Of a stretch of 64,000 nt of DNA, positions 46,551 to 55,184 are shown piece by piece. The stretch covers positions 62,001 through 126,000 of the forward strand of contig NZ_JAMXHT010000004.1 of assembly GCF_023955655.1 (NCBI RefSeq). Reading direction: 5' to 3'. Made by a program: the position numbers and the translations under genes. The DNA is from Ralstonia soli. Its GTDB lineage: Bacteria > Pseudomonadota > Gammaproteobacteria > Burkholderiales > Burkholderiaceae. The notes beneath the pieces were generated by a model. The model ran no database searches. It was not told the DNA's origin and was given only the letters and a program-made list of their open reading frames with translations. How positions within the stretch are numbered: the stretch's first letter is position 1; each line of letters opens with the position of its first letter.

Positions 46551-47057
46551 ATGAACTGGATGGACATTCGCATCGGGCAGGGCTACGACGTGCATGCGCT
46601 GGTGGAAGGGCGCAAGCTGATCCTCGGCGGTGTGGAGATTCCGCACACCCGCGGCCTGCTCGGCCACTCCGATGCTGACGCGCTGCTGCACGCGATCACC
46701 GATGCGCTGTTCGGCGCCGCCGGCCTGGGCGACATCGGCCGGCACTTTCCCGACACCGATCCGGCCTTTGCCGGCGCCGACAGTCGTGTGCTGCTGCGCG
46801 AAGCCGTGCACCGCGTGCGCAAGGCGGGCTACGCGGTCGGCAACGTCGACGCGACGGTCATTGCGCAGAAGCCGAAGCTCGCACCGCACGTGCCGGGCAT
46901 GGTCGCCAACCTGGCGGAAGACCTGGGTATCGCGCCCGAGCGCTGCAACGTCAAGGCCAAGACCAACGAGAAGCTCGGCTTCGAAGGCAAGGAAGAGGGC
47001 ATCGTTGCACAGGCCGTGGTGCTGATCTATCGCGCGGAAAGCGCCGATCAGGACTGA
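46551..47057 (+). CDS. ispF: 2-C-methyl-D-erythritol 2,4-cyclodiphosphate synthase
   Basis: This 168-residue enzyme makes the cyclic diphosphate in the MEP pathway. Zinc ligands are in G-Y-D-V-H near residue 12 (Asp and His) and the His of [10 protein letters not shown] near 40. The [10 protein letters not shown] signature is near the C-terminus. The start at 46551 is the first ATG after ispD. Confidence 0.96.
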   Translation: MNWMDIRIGQGYDVHALVEGRKLILGGVEIPHTRGLLGHSDADALLHAITDALFGAAGLGDIGRHFPDTDPAFAGADSRVLLREAVHRVRKAGYAVGNVDATVIAQKPKLAPHVPGMVANLAEDLGIAPERCNVKAKTNEKLGFEGKEEGIVAQAVVLIYRAESADQD

Positions 47058-47079
47058 GTGCGTTGCGGCCGCGCCAAGA

Positions 47080-47119
47080 CAACGGCAGCCTGAATCGCTC
47101 CAGCGCTGCCGTTGTTGTT
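47080..47119 (+). terminator. Probable terminator of ispDF
   Basis: A 10-bp stem (47080-47089 with 47105-47114) with a 15-nt loop is followed by ttgttt. It lies between convergent ispF and ahpD. Confidence 0.65.
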
Positions 47120-47136
47120 TGTGGAGCACGGTGTGG

Positions 47137-47658
47137 CTATTCGGCCGCGATCACCTGCGCAGCCGCATTGACGACCGCCGCAATGCGCCCGACATCACGC
47201 AATTGCTGCGCGCTCATGCCCTGGTGGTTCTTCAGCAGGTCGTAGTGCGACTTGATGCAGAAGTGGCACTTCCCGATGATGGACGCGGCCAGCGCGTACA
47301 TCTCGAAGCGGCGCTTGTCCACGCCAGCGTTGTTGGCGTAGGCGTTCATGCGCAGTTCCGCCTTCTGCTGCGAGAGGTCGGAATCGTCCGCCATCTCGAC
47401 ATACGGATACCAGACGTTGTTCATGCCCATGAGCGCGGCGGCTGTCAGCGCGCCGTTCACTTCTTCGGGCGATAGCACACCGGCATGGCGGATGGTATCG
47501 GTCAGCACCTTGCTCTTGGCGGCAAAGGCCGCCGCCAGCGCCACACCCACCGCATCGTTGCCCTCCAGCGAGGAGCGCGCGATCGTGCTGTCGAGATTCA
47601 GGCGGATGTCCTTGGCGTAGTCCGGAATCGAGCCCTTAATCGTCTGCAGAAATTCCAT
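47137..47658 (-). CDS. ahpD: Alkyl hydroperoxidase AhpD
   Basis: This 173-residue member of the carboxymuconolactone decarboxylase fold reduces AhpC through the C131-H-F-C134 pair, followed by I-K-S-H. It lies downstream of ahpC, as in mycobacteria, which suggests the AhpC/AhpD system rather than AhpF. Confidence 0.93.
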   Translation of the reverse strand: MEFLQTIKGSIPDYAKDIRLNLDSTIARSSLEGNDAVGVALAAAFAAKSKVLTDTIRHAGVLSPEEVNGALTAAALMGMNNVWYPYVEMADDSDLSQQKAELRMNAYANNAGVDKRRFEMYALAASIIGKCHFCIKSHYDLLKNHQGMSAQQLRDVGRIAAVVNAAAQVIAAE

Positions 47659-47683
47659 CGATTTCTCCTATCAGCGGTTGCTG

Positions 47684-47712
47684 AAAAAGAAAGCCCGCGC
47701 AAGGGCGGGCTT
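47684..47712 (-). terminator. Terminator between ahpC and ahpD
   Basis: An 8-bp stem (47691-47698 with 47705-47712) is followed on the minus strand by tctttttc. It probably lowers ahpD expression relative to ahpC. Confidence 0.8.
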
Positions 47713-47738
47713 CAGGTTCGGAGGGCACCGCGTGGCGA

Positions 47739-48287
47739 TTACAGTGTGGCGCCGCCGACCGCGCGGTTGCACGGGCATAGCTCATCTGTCTGCAGACCAT
47801 CCAGAATGCGCAGCACCTCGTCCGGATTGCGGCCCACGTTCAGGTTGTTGACCGACACGTGCTGGATCACATTGTCCGGATCGACGATGAATGTCGCGCG
47901 CAATGCAACGCCGGCCTCGTGCTCACGCACGCCCAACTGGTCGACCAGCGCGCCCGTCGTGTCAGCAAACGACCACTGGTTGAGCTTGTTCAAGTCTTTG
48001 TGCTCGCGGCGCCATGCGAGCTTGACGAACTCGTTGTCGGTCGATCCGCCCATGACGATGGTGTCGCGGTCGGCAAAATCGTCGTTCAGCTTGGCGAACG
48101 CCACGATCTCGGTCGGGCACACGAAAGTGAAGTCCTTCGGATAGAAGAAGATGACCTTCCACTTGCCCGGGAACGAGGTCTCGGTGATGTCTTCGAACGC
48201 CGACTGGCCGCCTTCCTCGTGATTGTTGAACCCCGGCTTGACGCCGACGACCTTGAACGGTTCGAGCTTGTCACCAATGGTTTTCAT
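47739..48287 (-). CDS. ahpC: Alkyl hydroperoxide reductase AhpC (peroxiredoxin)
   Basis: This 182-residue peroxiredoxin detoxifies organic peroxides. The peroxidatic cysteine is C57 in F-V-C-P-T-E. Two C-terminal cysteines, C171 and C173 in C-P-C-N, match the three-Cys AhpC of Mycobacterium tuberculosis that pairs with AhpD. No ahpF is present. I see no clear OxyR site in the 195 bp upstream. Confidence 0.95.
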   Translation of the reverse strand: MKTIGDKLEPFKVVGVKPGFNNHEEGGQSAFEDITETSFPGKWKVIFFYPKDFTFVCPTEIVAFAKLNDDFADRDTIVMGGSTDNEFVKLAWRREHKDLNKLNQWSFADTTGALVDQLGVREHEAGVALRATFIVDPDNVIQHVSVNNLNVGRNPDEVLRILDGLQTDELCPCNRAVGGATL

Positions 48288-48482
48288 GGGCTTCTCCTGG
48301 GGTTGTGCGGCAATGGAAAGGGGGCTCGCAAACGCGCAGCCTGGCGGCTGGAGTATTGGCGATGAATGGGAAACCGGCTAATTGAAAATCTCAAAGCCGG
48401 CTATAGCACGGCCTGCCGCACGGCCGTTGCCGGCCGCGCATGACAGTGGTGGAAAGCAGGCGATGTGCCTGCGCGTGCCGGG

Positions 48483-49892
48483 TCAGGCGCGCGCGTAGCA
48501 GGCGCAGACGATCAGCCCGGTGGCGGGCGCGGCGCGGTTCTCAAGCGTGAGGCGGCCGCCGCTGCGCTGCAGGATGCGATTGACGATCGACATGCCGAGC
48601 CCGGCACCCTTGGCCTCGCTGCGCGCCGATTCCAGCCGGTAGAACGGTCGCGTCAGCAGCGCAAGCTGGTCCGTCGGCACGCCGGCGCCGGAATCGGCCA
48701 CGCACAATACAACTTCGTTGCCTTGCAGGAACGTGCTGACGGTGATTTCCGCGCGGCCTGTGGCGGGCGTCTTGCCGTAGCGGCGTGCGTTTTCGATCAG
48801 GTTGTCGAGAATGCGCTGCGTTTCCATGCGGTTGCAGCGGGCGATGGCCTCGGGCGCGAGCTTGAGTGAAAGGTCGATGTCGTCGTGCGCGGAATACACG
48901 GGCGCCGTGTCGCGCACGAGCTCGGTCAGGTCCACCGCTTCGAGCATCTCGCCGCTGGGGCGTGCGTAGTCGAGGAACTGCCCGATGATCGCGTCCATCT
49001 GCTCGATGTCGGCCACCATCAACTCGCGGGTCTGCTCGTCGACGGGGCTCATCTCGGTTTCCAGGCGCAGGCGCGTGAGCGGCGTGCGCAGGTCGTGCGA
49101 GATGCCGGCCAGCATGACGGCGCGGTCGGCCTCGAGCTGTTTGAGGTCGCGCACCATCTGGTTGAAGCTGTGATTCGCCTGCGCCACTTCGGTGCCGCCG
49201 CCCTCGGGCAGCGCCTTCGGATCATCGCCCGCGCTGATGGCGCGCGCCGTATCGGCCAGGCGCTTGAGCGGCTGGTTCACGCGTGACGTGATGAACGCCG
49301 CGCCCAGCACCGACAGCACCAGTGCCGCCGTCGACCACCACAGCCACTGCACGCCAGGCACGCGCTCGAAGCGGTCCGGGCTGATGGCGACCCAGTAATC
49401 ATCGCCCTCGATCTGGAAGCTGACCCACACGCCTGGGATGTCATTGACTGCCGTGGCGATTACGGTATCGGCGCCAAGCCGGCCGCGGATCTCGTGCTGG
49501 ACGAGCTGCGTCAGGTACGGATTGGTGTGCGGTTCGCGGTATTCGTCTTCCTTCTCGCGTGGGTAGACCTTGATGCCCTCGTTCTGCACGAGGTCGAGCA
49601 GCAGGAAGCGCCGTCGCATCGGATCCGAATACAGCAGCGCCGCCCGGGTGAGCTTGACCACGCTGACCACCTGCATGGCGATCTGCTGCGCGCGGGGTTC
49701 GCGCTCGAAAATGCGGAAGCTCTGGAACCAGACACCCAGGGAGATCGCGATCAGCAATGCGATCAGCATGAAGGTTCGCCAGAACAGCGAACCGAACACA
49801 CTGATCAGCAGATGCCGCAACGCGGCCGGACGCGGGATGCGCAAGTCGGATGCGGGAGAAAGGGTGGATCTGGCGCCCTTACTTGGCACCAT
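48483..49892 (-). CDS. risS: Sensor histidine kinase RisS (EnvZ-like)
   Basis: This 469-residue inner-membrane kinase partners RisA. A first transmembrane helix lies at about residues 37-57, a periplasmic sensor of about 125 residues follows, and the second helix is at 184-203. A HAMP domain precedes the phosphorylated H266 in G-I-S-H-D-L-R-T-P-L-T-R. The ATPase domain has the N box (D-N-L-I-E-N-A-R-R-Y-G), D-S-G-A-G-V and G-L-G-M. The 14-bp overlap with risA shows coupling. Confidence 0.93.
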   Translation of the reverse strand: MVPSKGARSTLSPASDLRIPRPAALRHLLISVFGSLFWRTFMLIALLIAISLGVWFQSFRIFEREPRAQQIAMQVVSVVKLTRAALLYSDPMRRRFLLLDLVQNEGIKVYPREKEDEYREPHTNPYLTQLVQHEIRGRLGADTVIATAVNDIPGVWVSFQIEGDDYWVAISPDRFERVPGVQWLWWSTAALVLSVLGAAFITSRVNQPLKRLADTARAISAGDDPKALPEGGGTEVAQANHSFNQMVRDLKQLEADRAVMLAGISHDLRTPLTRLRLETEMSPVDEQTRELMVADIEQMDAIIGQFLDYARPSGEMLEAVDLTELVRDTAPVYSAHDDIDLSLKLAPEAIARCNRMETQRILDNLIENARRYGKTPATGRAEITVSTFLQGNEVVLCVADSGAGVPTDQLALLTRPFYRLESARSEAKGAGLGMSIVNRILQRSGGRLTLENRAAPATGLIVCACYARA

Positions 49893-50601
49893 CAGGGATG
49901 AACACGTAGCCCAGGCCCCACACTGTCTGGATGAATCGGGGGTTGCTGGCGTCCGGTTCGATCAGCTTGCGCAGGCGAGAAATCTGCACGTCGAGGCTGC
50001 GATCGAACACTTCGTATTCGCGGCCGCGCGCCATTTCCATGAGCTTTTCGCGCGACAGCGGTTGGCGCGGATGGCGTGCAAACACCTTGAGCACAGAGAA
50101 TTCGCCCGTCGTGAGCGTGATCTCTTCGTCGTTCTTCTTGAGCGTGCGCGTGGCCAGGTTCAGCACGAAATCGCCAAAGGCGAAGGTTTCGGGCGTTTCG
50201 GACGGTGCACCTGGGATCTCGGCCGGGCCGCGGCGGCGCAGCACGGCGTGGATGCGCGCGATCAGCTCGCGCGGGTTGAACGGCTTGGGCAGGTAATCGT
50301 CGGCACCCATCTCCAGGCCGACAATGCGGTCGACGTCTTCGCCTTTGGCGGTGAGCATGATGATCGGCGTCTGATCGTTGGCACCGCGCAGGCGGCGGCA
50401 GATCGACAGGCCGTCTTCGCCCGGCATCATCAGGTCGAGCACGAGCAGGTCGAAGCGCTCGCGCAGCCAGAGTTTGTTCATGGCCGTGGCGTTTTCCGCC
50501 ACCAGCACGGTGAACCCCTGTTCCCCCAGGTAGCGGCGCAGCAAGTCACGCAGGCGGGGATCGTCGTCGACGACGAGAATCTTTTGACCGGAATTTTCCA
50601 T
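49879..50601 (-). CDS. risA: Response regulator RisA (OmpR family)
   Basis: This 240-residue OmpR-type regulator has a receiver domain with phosphoacceptor D56 (L-V-L-D-L-M-M-P) and a K-P-F loop near residue 108. A winged-helix DNA-binding domain lies in the C-terminal 100 residues. The start at 50601 (M-E-N-S-G-Q-K-I-L) is the family start; the frame runs open 86 codons further upstream without similarity. The name is used by analogy with Bordetella and Burkholderia RisA/RisS. Confidence 0.93.
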   Translation of the reverse strand: MENSGQKILVVDDDPRLRDLLRRYLGEQGFTVLVAENATAMNKLWLRERFDLLVLDLMMPGEDGLSICRRLRGANDQTPIIMLTAKGEDVDRIVGLEMGADDYLPKPFNPRELIARIHAVLRRRGPAEIPGAPSETPETFAFGDFVLNLATRTLKKNDEEITLTTGEFSVLKVFARHPRQPLSREKLMEMARGREYEVFDRSLDVQISRLRKLIEPDASNPRFIQTVWGLGYVFIPDGAK

Positions 50602-50655
50602 GGCGCTAATGGTAACGACAAAAACATGGGCCCGAGGCGCACTGAAAGCCCAATT

Positions 50656-50671
50656 GAAACAGACGGTTACA
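50656..50671 (-). promoter_or_regulatory. Tandem OmpR-type box upstream of risA
   Basis: On the minus strand TGTAAC and TGTTTC are repeated with 10-bp spacing, the layout bound by OmpR-family dimers. It lies 55-70 bp before risA, consistent with autoregulation. Confidence 0.4.
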
Positions 50672-50883
50672 TTATTTACCGAGCCACGTGAACAGTCTGT
50701 AGGACGCACAGCTACACTGCCCTGGCAGTTCCTCGCAACAATTTGGGGTCTGTGGACCCCCGCGCAGGGGACTGGCGTGCAATGCGGTTGCCAGTTATCG
50801 ATTGTCGCGCAATGATGCATGGCGCATCGGTTTCCAGCAACAAGGACGTGGCTTCTCAAATCCCTTTTTCGAATCGGTCAGTG

Positions 50884-51237
50884 ATGTTTCAGCGGCGCCT
50901 TGCGCTGCTGGCGTGTGCTGCTGCCCTCTGCATGGCTGGATTGCCGGCGCACGCCCGTAACGATCGCGAGCGCGGTGGCTTTGGCGGATTCGGCGGTTTT
51001 TTCGGCGGCGGGCATGCAATGCAGACCGGCGGCGAGGAGAAAAAGGGCCGGCAGGGTCAGTCGCGGGGCCATGGCGGCGAAGAACGTAGCCGCCGCGCCG
51101 CCGCGATGGAAAACCGCCGTGGCGAGAACGCTGACCGGCCATCCCCGCAGCGCAAGCTGTCTCCCGAGGAACGCAAGCAGTTGCGTCAGAACATCTACGA
51201 CGTCACGCGGGACATCTACCACCGTGGCGGCGGCTAG
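50884..51237 (+). CDS. Small exported Gly/Arg-rich protein
   Basis: This 117-residue protein has a signal peptide (M-F-Q-R-R-L-A-L-L-A-C-A-A-A-L-C-M-A-G, cleavage after A-H-A). A G-G-F-G-G-F-G-G-F-F-G-G-G-H stretch follows, then a basic Arg/Glu/Gly-rich region. It ends with L-S-P-E-E-R-K-Q-L-R-Q-N-I-Y-D-V-T-R-D-I-Y, a helix reminiscent of the C-terminus of small CpxP/Spy-like or RcnB-like periplasmic proteins. Function unknown. It precedes the DUF1800 gene by 79 bp. A GTG at 50881 could be the start. Confidence 0.75.
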   Translation: MFQRRLALLACAAALCMAGLPAHARNDRERGGFGGFGGFFGGGHAMQTGGEEKKGRQGQSRGHGGEERSRRAAAMENRRGENADRPSPQRKLSPEERKQLRQNIYDVTRDIYHRGGG

Positions 51238-51316
51238 ATAAGGCCCGGGGAACGGTGCGTCAGTCGCTGCCCCGCCAATGGCAACAAGGGGCAGTAGGGT
51301 CGATTCGGGGGCCGAC

Positions 51317-52936
51317 ATGCGAATCCGTAGCACCACAATCTTCCTGGCCCTGGCAGCCGCCAGTGCGCTTTCTCTGCAGCCAGCGCACGCGGCAACGCAG
51401 GACAAACCGCATCGCCACACCGCGCAAACCAAGGCACCCGCCGCCGACGAGCAGCGCCTGGACCGCGACGATGCGCGCTATTTCCTCACCCGCATCGGCT
51501 TTGCGCCTGCCGAGAGCGAGCTCGACGCGTATGCCGGGCTCACGCAGCGCGAGGCGGTCGATCGCGTGCTGGCCCAGACGGGCACCGTTGCCACGCAGCC
51601 GCCCCCGGCGTGGGTCAACGATCCGATCATCCCCTACAACAAGCTGCCCGACGAAGACGCCCGCAAGGCCGCGCGCCAGAAGAACGCCGCGCACGAACTG
51701 GAGCTGCGCGCGTGGTGGATGGGCGAGATGATCAGGACGCCGTCACCGCTGACCGAGCGCATGACGCTGTTCTGGCACAACCACTTCGTCTCCAGCTCGC
51801 AGAAGGTGCCGTTTGCTCAGTTGATGTATCGGCAGAACGTGCTGCTGCGCCAGAACGCGGTGGGCAATTTCGGCACCATGCTGCACGCCATCGGCAAAGA
51901 CCCGGCGATGCTGATCTACCTGGACGGCGCGCAGAGCCGCAAGGGTAAGCCGAACGAGAACTTCGCGCGTGAGGTCATGGAGCTCTTCACGCTGGGCGAG
52001 GGCCATTACACCGAGCAGGACATCAAGGAAGCTGCCCGAACGTACACCGGCTGGAGCGTCGACCGCGAGCACGACTTCGCCTATATCTGGCGCCCGCAGA
52101 TTCACGACACCGGCTCGAAGACGGTGTTCGGCCAGAGCGGCGACTACGACGGCGACCAGATGCTCGACATCCTGCTGTCTCGTCCGCAGACGGCCACCTT
52201 TATCGTCACCAAGCTGTGGCGCGAGTTTGTTTCGCCCGACCCGGATGCGGCGCAGGTGCAGCGCGTGGCCGATGCGTTTCGCTCGAGCGGCTACGACATC
52301 AAGGTCGCGCTGCGTGGGCTGTTCCTGACGCCGGCTTTCTGGGCGCCGCAGTCGCACGCGACGCTGGTGAAATCGCCTGTGGAGATGATTGTCGGCACGC
52401 TCAAGCAGTTCAATGTGCAGTACTCCGACCCGACGCCGTTTGCGATCAAGTCTGCGCAGCTCGGGCAGAACCTGCTGGCGCCGCCCAACGTGAAGGGCTG
52501 GCCCGGCGGCGATGCGTGGATCAACTCGAACACGCTGCTGGGGCGCAAGCAGTTTCTTGATCAGTTGTTCCGCTCGACCGAGATGAGGGCGCCCGCCGCC
52601 ATGGCGCAACAACAGAAGCCCGGCATGATGATGGCCGCCATGCGCGAAGACCTGAAGCAGGGCGGCACGGTGCAGGGCCTGGGCCAGGCACTCAAGGGCA
52701 TGGGGCAGGAAGGGCGCTTCAAGCTGGCGCAGTCGCAGACGATGGTGTCGTTCAACTCGGCCAAGTGGCTCGCGCAGTTTGGTGCGGATGGGGATGACCC
52801 GCCGCAGCTCGCGTCGCGCATTTCGATCCAGCGTGCGGTGCTGCCGATCGAGCCGACCGCGCCGATCCCCGTCAAGCTGGCCGGTACCGCGTACCTGCGC
52901 ACGCTGATGATGGACCCGGCTTACCAGTTGAAATAA
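51317..52936 (+). CDS. DUF1800 family exported protein
   Basis: This 539-residue protein has a signal peptide (A-L-A-A-A-S-A-L-S-L-Q-P-A-H-A) and the DUF1800 architecture. It has an early A-R-Y-F-L-T-R-I-G-F-A-P motif, W-H-N-H-F-V-S-S near residue 155 and N-E-N-F-A-R-E-V-M-E-L-F near residue 215. The late P-P-N-V-K-G-W-P-G-G motif lies near residue 393. Molecular function of the family is not established; it nearly always pairs with DUF1501, as here, 25 bp downstream. Confidence 0.9.
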   Translation: MRIRSTTIFLALAAASALSLQPAHAATQDKPHRHTAQTKAPAADEQRLDRDDARYFLTRIGFAPAESELDAYAGLTQREAVDRVLAQTGTVATQPPPAWVNDPIIPYNKLPDEDARKAARQKNAAHELELRAWWMGEMIRTPSPLTERMTLFWHNHFVSSSQKVPFAQLMYRQNVLLRQNAVGNFGTMLHAIGKDPAMLIYLDGAQSRKGKPNENFAREVMELFTLGEGHYTEQDIKEAARTYTGWSVDREHDFAYIWRPQIHDTGSKTVFGQSGDYDGDQMLDILLSRPQTATFIVTKLWREFVSPDPDAAQVQRVADAFRSSGYDIKVALRGLFLTPAFWAPQSHATLVKSPVEMIVGTLKQFNVQYSDPTPFAIKSAQLGQNLLAPPNVKGWPGGDAWINSNTLLGRKQFLDQLFRSTEMRAPAAMAQQQKPGMMMAAMREDLKQGGTVQGLGQALKGMGQEGRFKLAQSQTMVSFNSAKWLAQFGADGDDPPQLASRISIQRAVLPIEPTAPIPVKLAGTAYLRTLMMDPAYQLK

Positions 52937-52961
52937 CGCCCGCTTTGCAGGAGCACACATC

Positions 52962-54155
52962 ATGGAACGTCGTGATTTTCTGAAGGCAGGCGCCGTGCTC
53001 GGCATGGGTGGTGCGGTGCCCGGGATCGTCTTTGCGCAAGCGCAGCGCGATCAGGGCGCGCGCAACGGCTACGGCAACCTGCTCATTCTCATCGAACTGA
53101 AAGGCGGTAACGACGGGCTGAATACCGTCGTGCCGTACACCAGCGCGCAGTACTACGCGCTGCGCCCCCGCATTGCCATCAAGCGCGAGCAGGTGCTGCA
53201 ACTGGATGACCGGTATGGCCTGCATCCGTCGCTGCAGGCGATGATGCCGCTGTGGCAGGCAGGCGAGTTGTCGGTGGTGCAGGGCTTGTCGTATCCGCAG
53301 CCGAATCTTTCGCATTTCCGCTCGATCGAGATCTGGGATACGGCGTCGCGCTCCGACCAATACCTGCGCGAGGGCTGGCTGACGCGTGCGTTTGCCGCGC
53401 GGCCGGTGCCGGCGTCATTCGGGGCCGATGGCGTGATTATCGGCACGGCGGACCTGGGCCCACTCGATGGCGGCGCACGCGCGGTGGCGCTGGCCAATCC
53501 GGATGCCTTTCTCAACGAAGCCAAGCTGGCGATGCCGTCTCACGCGATGGGCAATGCCACGCTCGCGCATGTGTTGAAGGTGGAGGCCGATATCGTCAAG
53601 GCGGCCGACGGGCTGCGACCGAAGGCAGGCAAGTTTGCATTCCAGACGCGCTTTCCCGATGGTGGCTTCGGCAATTCGATCAAGGCGGCGATGCAGGTGG
53701 TGGCGGCGCCCGGGCATGGCGGGGCGGATGTCGCCGTGGTGTGCCTGTCGCTGGGCAGCTTCGATACACACACCAACCAGCAGGGTACGCAGGCGAACCT
53801 GTTGCGCCAGTTGGGCGAGGGCATTGCCTCGCTCAAGAGCGCGCTGACGGAACTGGGCCGCTGGAACGACACACTGATCGTCACGTACTCCGAATTCGGC
53901 CGCCGCCCGCGCGAAAACCTGAACAACGGTACGGACCACGGTACCGCCGCCGCGCATTTCGTGGCTGGCGGCCGCGTAAAGGGCGGCCTGGCCGGACAGG
54001 GACCGGTGCTGGAGCGGCTGGACGGCGGCGGCAATCTCGACCCCTCGGTGGATTTCCGCTCGCTCTACGCCACGGTGCTGGAGCGCTGGTGGGGGATGGA
54101 TTCCCAGTCGGTACTGGCCGGGCGGTTCGCGCCGCTCGACCTCATCAAAGCCTGA
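52962..54155 (+). CDS. DUF1501 family exported protein
   Basis: This 397-residue protein is probably exported by Tat, with E-R-R-D-F-L-K-A-G-A near the N-terminus. It has the DUF1501 motifs L-K-G-G-N-D-G-L-N near residue 47 and Y-S-E-F-G-R-R-P near residue 308. A G-T-D-H-G-T-A-A-A-H-F segment lies near residue 324. The fold is related to sulfatases and alkaline phosphatases. Function unknown. It directly abuts the convergent gene at 54156, with no intergenic base. Confidence 0.9.
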   Translation: MERRDFLKAGAVLGMGGAVPGIVFAQAQRDQGARNGYGNLLILIELKGGNDGLNTVVPYTSAQYYALRPRIAIKREQVLQLDDRYGLHPSLQAMMPLWQAGELSVVQGLSYPQPNLSHFRSIEIWDTASRSDQYLREGWLTRAFAARPVPASFGADGVIIGTADLGPLDGGARAVALANPDAFLNEAKLAMPSHAMGNATLAHVLKVEADIVKAADGLRPKAGKFAFQTRFPDGGFGNSIKAAMQVVAAPGHGGADVAVVCLSLGSFDTHTNQQGTQANLLRQLGEGIASLKSALTELGRWNDTLIVTYSEFGRRPRENLNNGTDHGTAAAHFVAGGRVKGGLAGQGPVLERLDGGGNLDPSVDFRSLYATVLERWWGMDSQSVLAGRFAPLDLIKA

Positions 54156-54998
54156 TCAGCCGCGGATCTGCGTGATTTGGGTTCGCCACGCGAGCCATAA
54201 CTTGCGCAGCGGCGTCAGGTCTGTGCGCTGCGTGAGCACCTGAAAGCCGTCGGTTTCCACCTCGTCGAGCAGGCGCATGGCCAGCACGCCGCGGATCAGC
54301 GCCGAGCGCTGCGCGCGGCGGTCTTCGGCCGGCAGCGCGGCCAGTGCTTCCTTGTAAGTGGCGCGGGCGCGTTCCGCCTGGTGCGCCATCAGCGGCTTGA
54401 ACCCCTCTGCATACCGGCGGTTGAATAGATCGGCCGCCGGTACATTGAAGCGCTGCAGTTCGTCCACGGGAATGTAGACGCGGTTGTGGCGCACGTCTTC
54501 GCCCAGGTTGCGGATGAAGTGGACCAACTGCTCGGCCAGCGACAGCAGCCGTGCAAATTCCAATGTGCGTGCGTGCGTATGCCCGGCAATGCGGGCGGCC
54601 AGCCGGCCAGCCACGCCTGCCACCTGATCGCCATGGCGGCGCAGGTTCGGCCAATCCAGATAGCGGTTTTGCATGGCATCGGCCTCGACGCCAGCCAGGA
54701 GTTCGCCCAGATGCACGGCGCCGATGTCATAGGCGGCCAGGTGCGGTTGCAATGCCTTGGTGGCGGGGTGCTCGGGGCGGCCTTCGAACAGGCGCGCCAG
54801 TTCCTGCCGCCACCAGTGCAGCTTCGTTTGCACGACTGACGGGTCGCTCGCATCGCGTACGGCGTCTTCCAGTTCGCGGCGCACGGCTTCCAGGGCGATG
54901 GTCGCGCGGCGGCGTTCGGGCGCCAGAAACAATACGCTGTAGTACACGTCGCTGCCGGGCGGGGCAGCCTTGTCGGCGCAGTAGTCGTCGGGGGTCAC
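54156..54998 (-). CDS. Squalene/phytoene synthase family protein (HpnD-like)
   Basis: This 280-residue prenyl-condensing enzyme homologue resembles presqualene diphosphate synthase HpnD, with P-G-S-D-V-Y-Y-S-V-L-F-L near residue 15 and L-E-D-A-V-R-D near 43-49. The second motif region I-R-N-L-G-E-D-V-R-H-N-R-V-Y-I-P lies near 162-177. The first Asp motif is shifted by one residue relative to the usual D-D-x-x-D, and the second has Asn164 where Asp is expected. No other hopanoid genes are adjacent. Activity is uncertain. Confidence 0.8.
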   Translation of the reverse strand: MTPDDYCADKAAPPGSDVYYSVLFLAPERRRATIALEAVRRELEDAVRDASDPSVVQTKLHWWRQELARLFEGRPEHPATKALQPHLAAYDIGAVHLGELLAGVEADAMQNRYLDWPNLRRHGDQVAGVAGRLAARIAGHTHARTLEFARLLSLAEQLVHFIRNLGEDVRHNRVYIPVDELQRFNVPAADLFNRRYAEGFKPLMAHQAERARATYKEALAALPAEDRRAQRSALIRGVLAMRLLDEVETDGFQVLTQRTDLTPLRKLWLAWRTQITQIRG

Positions 54999-55122
54999 GG
55001 AAGGGGCCGTCGTGGTGAGGTTTGGTGCAGGGCGGCCATTCTACAGCGCGTTGCGGTGCAGCATGCCGGCAGCCCTTATGGGAAACCCGATCAAGAAAAG
55101 TCAATCAGACGCGGCCGCGTCG

Positions 55123-55151
55123 TTGACCCTGCGCATCGGCATGGGTATATT
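55123..55151 (+). promoter_or_regulatory. Promoter of the RND efflux operon
   Basis: TTGACC (55123-55128), a 17-bp spacer and TATATT (55146-55151) match sigma-70 at 5 of 6 bases in each box. Predicted start near 55158. Confidence 0.85.
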
Positions 55152-55165
55152 ACTGACCGGTCAGT
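55152..55165. promoter_or_regulatory. TetR-type operator over the RND operon start site
   Basis: ACTGACCGGTCAGT is a perfect 14-bp palindrome immediately after the -10 box, overlapping the predicted transcription start. This is a classic repression position. Confidence 0.75.
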
Positions 55166-55184
55166 TATTTACTGAGAGCGTGTC

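Noticed and set aside
48288-48482. Possible OxyR site or promoter before ahpC
   Set aside because: Only scattered ATAG/CTAT-like fragments with wrong spacing and no convincing -35/-10 pair.
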